63,178 nucleotides of DNA, from the NCBI GenBank assembly GCA_947625375.1, contig CANQOC010000014.1, positions 1 through 63,178 on the forward strand. The letters run 5' to 3'. Positions 59,941 through 63,178 of the stretch are shown here, piece by piece (within the stretch, counting starts at the first letter, position 1; the number at the start of each line of letters is the position of its first letter). The position numbers and the translations under genes are program-made. Source of the DNA: an uncultured Clostridia bacterium. GTDB lineage: Bacteria; Bacillota; Clostridia; Oscillospirales; Ruminococcaceae. The notes under the pieces are model-generated. The model was not told the origin of the DNA, made no database searches, and saw nothing but the letters and a program-made list of their open reading frames with translations.

Positions 59941-60883
59941 ATATCTCTTTTCTCCCATAGTCATACAGCACCGTCAGCGCCGCCAGCGAAACCGCCGGCG
60001 TTACCGCGTTCATCGCCCGCACCGTCCAGCTTGTCCGAGCAAGGCGGGTGCCGACTTCCAAAGTGTCGGACGAAACTGTCACATAGATTATAGCCGTAAA
60101 CACCGCCGCGACCGCGAAGATTGCAAATAGCGCCGGGAAAAGCACCTTTGCCCTGCGGTTGAAACCCTTTGCGCGCGTCAGGTAGAGGTAGAAAACAAGC
60201 CAGACCGCCCCGTTGAGCGCCGGCGCCGCAAGGCTGTATCCGTAAATGTTCTGAACTTGGGCGATGAACTGCAAAAGGGCGAGCTGCGCGGTCGAAATGA
60301 GCCAGAGGACAAGCGCGTCAGACAACCTCCGGATACGGTTCGGGACGCGCCCGACAAGGCACACGCCGTCGCGGAATACCGCCGTCATTAAATAGTACAG
60401 CGGGAAGCAGAACACAAGGTTCATCGCCGCGGTTAAGTACGGCTGAATCCTGACATAGACGAGAAGCGCGTCGGCGGAATACTGCCCCGCGAACAGCGTG
60501 ATAAAATACTGCAAACCGTTAATTATCGCGTATGAAAACAGGTGCGCCGCGATGAGAAGCGCCGCGTTGATGACCGTCTTCATCGGCGGGACGTATTCTT
60601 TTGCATGACCGATTTCCGCGCGATATTCCGGCATCTGCGGGGGCGCTTCGGGTGAGTCGGAAACACCGGTCTCGGGAGGGTCGGGAGAATCCTTGACCAA
60701 GCTGTCGAGGCTCACTCCGAAGAAGTCGCTTATTGCGATAAGGTTGTCGAGCGTGGGCGTTCCGGTGCCCATCTCCCACTTCGAGACCGCCTGCCGCGAA
60801 ACGCCGAGCGCTTCGGCAAGCTCCTCCTGCATAAGACCGCGCTCCTTGCGGAGTGAATAGAGCCGCTCGGAGAGTCTGCTCAT
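59939..60883 (-). CDS. XRE-family regulator with membrane domain
   Basis: A 314-residue protein. Residues 1-65 are an XRE helix-turn-helix (LRKERGLMQEELAEALGVSRQAVSKWEMG). A ~40-residue Pro-rich linker leads to about six membrane helices (110-305). Such HTH-membrane fusions may sense membrane or signal state while bound to DNA; the signal is unknown. The start at 60883 is chosen because the HTH begins here and AAGGAAG lies upstream; a much longer in-frame opening has no domain and would run through the divergent promoter. Confidence 0.85.
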   Translation of the reverse strand: MSRLSERLYSLRKERGLMQEELAEALGVSRQAVSKWEMGTGTPTLDNLIAISDFFGVSLDSLVKDSPDPPETGVSDSPEAPPQMPEYRAEIGHAKEYVPPMKTVINAALLIAAHLFSYAIINGLQYFITLFAGQYSADALLVYVRIQPYLTAAMNLVFCFPLYYLMTAVFRDGVCLVGRVPNRIRRLSDALVLWLISTAQLALLQFIAQVQNIYGYSLAAPALNGAVWLVFYLYLTRAKGFNRRAKVLFPALFAIFAVAAVFTAIIYVTVSSDTLEVGTRLARTSWTVRAMNAVTPAVSLAALTVLYDYGRKEI

Positions 60884-61016
60884 CTTTGCAACACTTCCTT
60901 TCGACCTGTATTTTACCACACCGCGCCGAAAATGTAAACCGCGAAGTGCTGACATTTTGCGCAACGCGGCGTTGCGTGGGGGAAAACTCGGCAAAATTCG
61001 CCTTTCGGTAAAGAGC

Positions 61017-61044
61017 TTGACAAATCCGCCTTTTATGGTAAAAT
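61017..61044 (+). promoter_or_regulatory. Promoter of the small anchored protein
   Basis: TTGACA (61017-61022), 16 bases, TAAAAT (61039-61044). Confidence 0.6.
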
Positions 61045-61067
61045 AAATCCGTATAGGAGGCGTTGAG

Positions 61068-61517
61068 ATGCATAAGTTCACGAAAATTTTCCTTAAGGTT
61101 GTCGCCGGAATCGTCTTCGTTTTCGCCGCGTGGTACGGCTTAAACCTCTACGGCTTTAATCACCCGAAGGTCGAGATAACATTTTACACCGATTCCCGCC
61201 CGAACGGCAACAGCTTCACCGTCCCTCAGCTAAGTCTCGAGCCGAACTCGACGATGGGCGTGTCCGAGGAGTGGGACAACAGGTATTTCGAGATATACGA
61301 CGTCATCGGCGAGATGATTTCGCTTTGTCAGAGTCACACCGACGCCGAGCAGTGGAACTTCGACAGCACCGTCGAGATTGACGGAGAGAAGACGCTTTTC
61401 ACCGTCGTCGGGACATATACCGAAAACGGCGAGCAGAAAGAGGTCGTACAGCACTGGACTCTCGACTATGTTGTGACGAAAAACATCGTCCGCACATCCG
61501 AGCCGGAGGAAGAATAG
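61068..61517 (+). CDS. Small N-terminally anchored outside protein, unknown function
   Basis: A 149-residue protein with one N-terminal membrane helix (FLKVVAGIVFVFAAWYGLNL, about 8-27) and a ~120-residue beta-rich outside domain, ending in acidic residues. The WNFDSTVEIDGEKTLFTVVG and WTLDYVVTKN stretches suggest a small sandwich fold. GGAGG site and own promoter. No family recognised. Confidence 0.75.
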   Translation: MHKFTKIFLKVVAGIVFVFAAWYGLNLYGFNHPKVEITFYTDSRPNGNSFTVPQLSLEPNSTMGVSEEWDNRYFEIYDVIGEMISLCQSHTDAEQWNFDSTVEIDGEKTLFTVVGTYTENGEQKEVVQHWTLDYVVTKNIVRTSEPEEE

Positions 61518-61529
61518 CAGATACACGTC

Positions 61530-61576
61530 CAGAGGTCAGAAATCTGATATCTGACAATCTCAATTCTGACTTCTGT
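61530..61576 (-). repeat. Purine-rich dispersed repeat, inverted copy
   Basis: On the minus strand it reads ACAGAAGTCAGAATTGAGAT then TGTCAGATATCAGATTTCTG, close to the copy at 12275-12320. It lies just upstream of the asnS promoter. Confidence 0.55.
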
Positions 61577-61581
61577 ACGGC

Positions 61582-61610
61582 TTGACAATTCTGCTTTAAC
61601 GTAATATAAT
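61582..61610 (+). promoter_or_regulatory. Consensus promoter of asnS
   Basis: TTGACA (61582-61587), 17 bases, TATAAT (61605-61610). No T-box structure was recognised in the short (about 30-base) leader. Confidence 0.8.
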
Positions 61611-61643
61611 ATGTTATCATTTTTTATGATAGGAGCGTTACAA

Positions 61644-63032
61644 ATGAAGTATTTAATTGACGATATCTTGAAAAGCGTTCGCGGCGAAAAGCCGGACGGT
61701 TCGCTTGCCGGCGGCGCCGAGGTGACCCTTGAAGGCTGGATAAGGACCAACCGCTCATCGAATAAAATCGGCTTTATCGCCCTTAACGACGGCTCCTGCT
61801 TCCCGAACTGCCAGATAGTATATGAAGAGGACAAGGTCGCCGACTATTCCGCGGTCACAAGGCTTTTGACCGGCTGCTCCGTAAGGGTGACCGGTACGCT
61901 TGTCATAACCGAGGGCGCAAAACAGCCTTTCGAGATTAACGCCTCGTCGGTCGAGCTTCTCGGCGACTGCGATTCGAGCTATCCGATGCAGAAAAAGCGC
62001 CACAGCCTCGAATTTCTCCGCGAAATCCCTCACCTAAGACCCCGCACCAACACCTTTATGGCGGTATTCAAAATCCGCTCGGTGGTGTCGCAGTCGCTTC
62101 ACGAATTCTTCCGCAGCAACGGCTTTGTATATATCCACACGCCGATAATCACCGGCAACGACGCCGAGGGAGCGGGGGAGTGCTTCACGGTTACGACCCG
62201 CGACGACGGCAACTATCAGGAGGACTTCTTCGGGAAACACGCCTGTCTCACCGTCTCGGGACAGCTTCACGTCGAGCCCTTTGCCCTAAGCTTCGGAAAG
62301 GTCTATACCTTCGGACCGACCTTCCGCGCCGAGAACTCGAACACCCCGTATCACGCCTCCGAATTCTGGATGATAGAGCCCGAAATGGCGTTCTGCGACC
62401 TCAAGGGCGACATGGCGGTGATGGAGGCGATGCTCAAATACGTCATCTCCGACGTCCTCGAAAACTGCCGCGACGAGCTCGACTTCCTCAACAGCTTCGT
62501 CGCCGAGAAGCACGATTTAATCACAAAGCTCGAGAGCGTCGTTTCGTCCGACTTCAAGGTCATCACCTACACCGAAGCGGTCGACGCGCTCATTAAAAGC
62601 GGCGTGAAGTTTGAGAACCCCGTAAGCTGGGGCATGGACTTCAACAAAGAGCACGAGGTCTATATCTGCGAACAGATTGCAAAAGGGCCCGTCTTCCTGA
62701 TTGACTTCCCGAAGGACATCAAGGCGTTTTACATGAAGCTCAACCCCGACGGAAAGACCGTCGCCGCATGTGACCTCCTTGTGCCCGGCGTCGGCGAGCT
62801 GATTGGCGGGTCACAGCGCGAGGAGAACTTCGATATCCTCGACAAGAAGATGGACGACCTCGGAATGGACAAGGAGACGCTCGACTGGTATCTCGACCTC
62901 AGAAGATACGGCGGAGTCGTTCACTCCGGCTTCGGTCTCGGTCTCGAACGCCTTCTGATGTATGTCACCGGCGTCGCCAATATCCGCGATGTACAGGCTT
63001 ATCCGAGGACGCCGAAGAACCTTAAATTCTGA
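61644..63032 (+). CDS. asnS: Asparagine--tRNA ligase
   Basis: A 462-residue class II aminoacyl-tRNA synthetase. An N-terminal OB fold (VTLEGWIRTNRSSNKIGFI) binds the anticodon. Motif 2 is TFGPTFRAENSNTPYHASEFWMIEPE, seen here in parts FGPTFRAENSNT and EFWMIEPEMAF; motif 3 is HSGFGLGLERLLMYVTG. GSQREE and YLDLRRYGG are typical of AsnRS. The start at 61644 has AGGAG eight bases upstream and gives MKYLIDDIL; an in-frame ATG 33 bases earlier abuts the promoter. Confidence 0.95.
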   Translation: MKYLIDDILKSVRGEKPDGSLAGGAEVTLEGWIRTNRSSNKIGFIALNDGSCFPNCQIVYEEDKVADYSAVTRLLTGCSVRVTGTLVITEGAKQPFEINASSVELLGDCDSSYPMQKKRHSLEFLREIPHLRPRTNTFMAVFKIRSVVSQSLHEFFRSNGFVYIHTPIITGNDAEGAGECFTVTTRDDGNYQEDFFGKHACLTVSGQLHVEPFALSFGKVYTFGPTFRAENSNTPYHASEFWMIEPEMAFCDLKGDMAVMEAMLKYVISDVLENCRDELDFLNSFVAEKHDLITKLESVVSSDFKVITYTEAVDALIKSGVKFENPVSWGMDFNKEHEVYICEQIAKGPVFLIDFPKDIKAFYMKLNPDGKTVAACDLLVPGVGELIGGSQREENFDILDKKMDDLGMDKETLDWYLDLRRYGGVVHSGFGLGLERLLMYVTGVANIRDVQAYPRTPKNLKF

Positions 63033-63077
63033 TGAAGCCGAACGGACAGCGCATAAGCCGTCAGTAAAGGAGATATT

Positions 63078-63178
63078 ATGGAAAAGACGCTTTCGGAGCT
63101 GCTGAACAGTCTTCCGAAGGACGCTTGGCGAGCCGAAACCGTCAGCATCAGAAAAATCGAAAACGACGACGACCTTTG
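63078..63178 (+). CDS. N-terminal fragment of a protein, unknown
   Basis: An AAAGGAG site precedes an ATG at 63078 that opens a frame running off the window (MEKTLSELLNSLPKDAW...). Thirty-three residues are visible, too few to name. It starts 45 bases after asnS and is likely in the same transcript. Confidence 0.6.
   Translation, partial: MEKTLSELLNSLPKDAWRAETVSIRKIENDDDL

Noticed and set aside
61611..61643. Longer N-terminus of asnS from the earlier ATG
   Set aside because: That ATG lies one base after the -10 box, so it would not be in the transcript; the later ATG has a good ribosome binding site.

Overview
The window looks like chromosome of an anaerobic Bacillota, class Clostridia (an Oscillospiraceae-like gut or rumen organism). 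This rests on gene content: SpoIIE, HPr kinase, RapZ, WhiA, a YtrA-type GntR regulator, the paired GlgC/GlgD glycogen set, and several plant-polysaccharide enzymes (GH3, GH27, GH26, a RhaT-like carrier). It is inferred from content, not from an rRNA gene; no rRNA, tRNA, CRISPR array or transposase was seen.

Layout. 1-132 is the tail of a gene. 133-1864 is a gene-free, repeat-rich stretch that starts with a cloverleaf-like palindrome. 1865-7811 (minus) holds a GH3 glycosidase, a DJ-1/PfpI protein, a RhaT-like carrier, and a GntR-ABC ATPase-permease operon. 7959-12225 holds a run of eight small Cys-rich double-glycine-leader peptides (minus), a divergent radical SAM/SPASM maturase (plus) and a peptide with tandem GG leaders (minus). 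12340-18879 holds an ECF sigma factor with a PepSY-like membrane partner, a sodium:dicarboxylate symporter with an extra N-terminal domain, and SpoIIE. 19025-24764 is glgB-glgC-glgD-glgA. 24896-28030 is an ECF sigma factor fused to a very long C-terminal region. 28140 is a GH27 enzyme. 29531-31358 is a second cluster of Cys-rich peptides. 31916-40295 (minus) has a P-type ATPase, a flavin reductase-like protein, a PRPP synthetase and potABCD. 40547-53357 (plus) is a cell-envelope and housekeeping series: murD, a GNAT protein, a PLP lyase, hprK, a PHP phosphatase, murB, rapZ, whiA, dnaE and a GH26 lipoprotein. 53406-56050 (minus) is a membrane protein and lepA. 56051-57754 is a second repeat-rich gap with a second cloverleaf. 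57755-63178 has a RING/zinc-ribbon membrane protein, rpsF-ssb-rpsR, an XRE regulator, a small anchored protein, asnS and the start of one more gene.

The standout system is a two-locus family of ribosomally made, Cys-rich peptides with one radical SAM/SPASM enzyme. Fifteen intact or near-intact precursors and one remnant share a leader of the form D-D-x-x-L-x-x-V-S-G-G. Two types of Cys-rich core occur. Five separate promoters, at both loci and including the enzyme's own, carry the same architecture: two 11-base direct repeats (CGYNNAYNACA) exactly 20 bases apart, then an extended -10 (TGN-TATAAT) 33 or 34 bases after the start of the second repeat, with no good -35. This argues for one regulon switched on by a dimeric activator, so the distant second cluster is probably also substrate for the enzyme at 10265. 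No leader peptidase/exporter or regulator gene lies in the window.

The second unexplained feature is the pair of ~110-base cloverleaf elements at 330 and 56420. Their outer stem and first hairpin are conserved in sequence, while hairpins 2 and 3 differ in sequence but keep their pairing.
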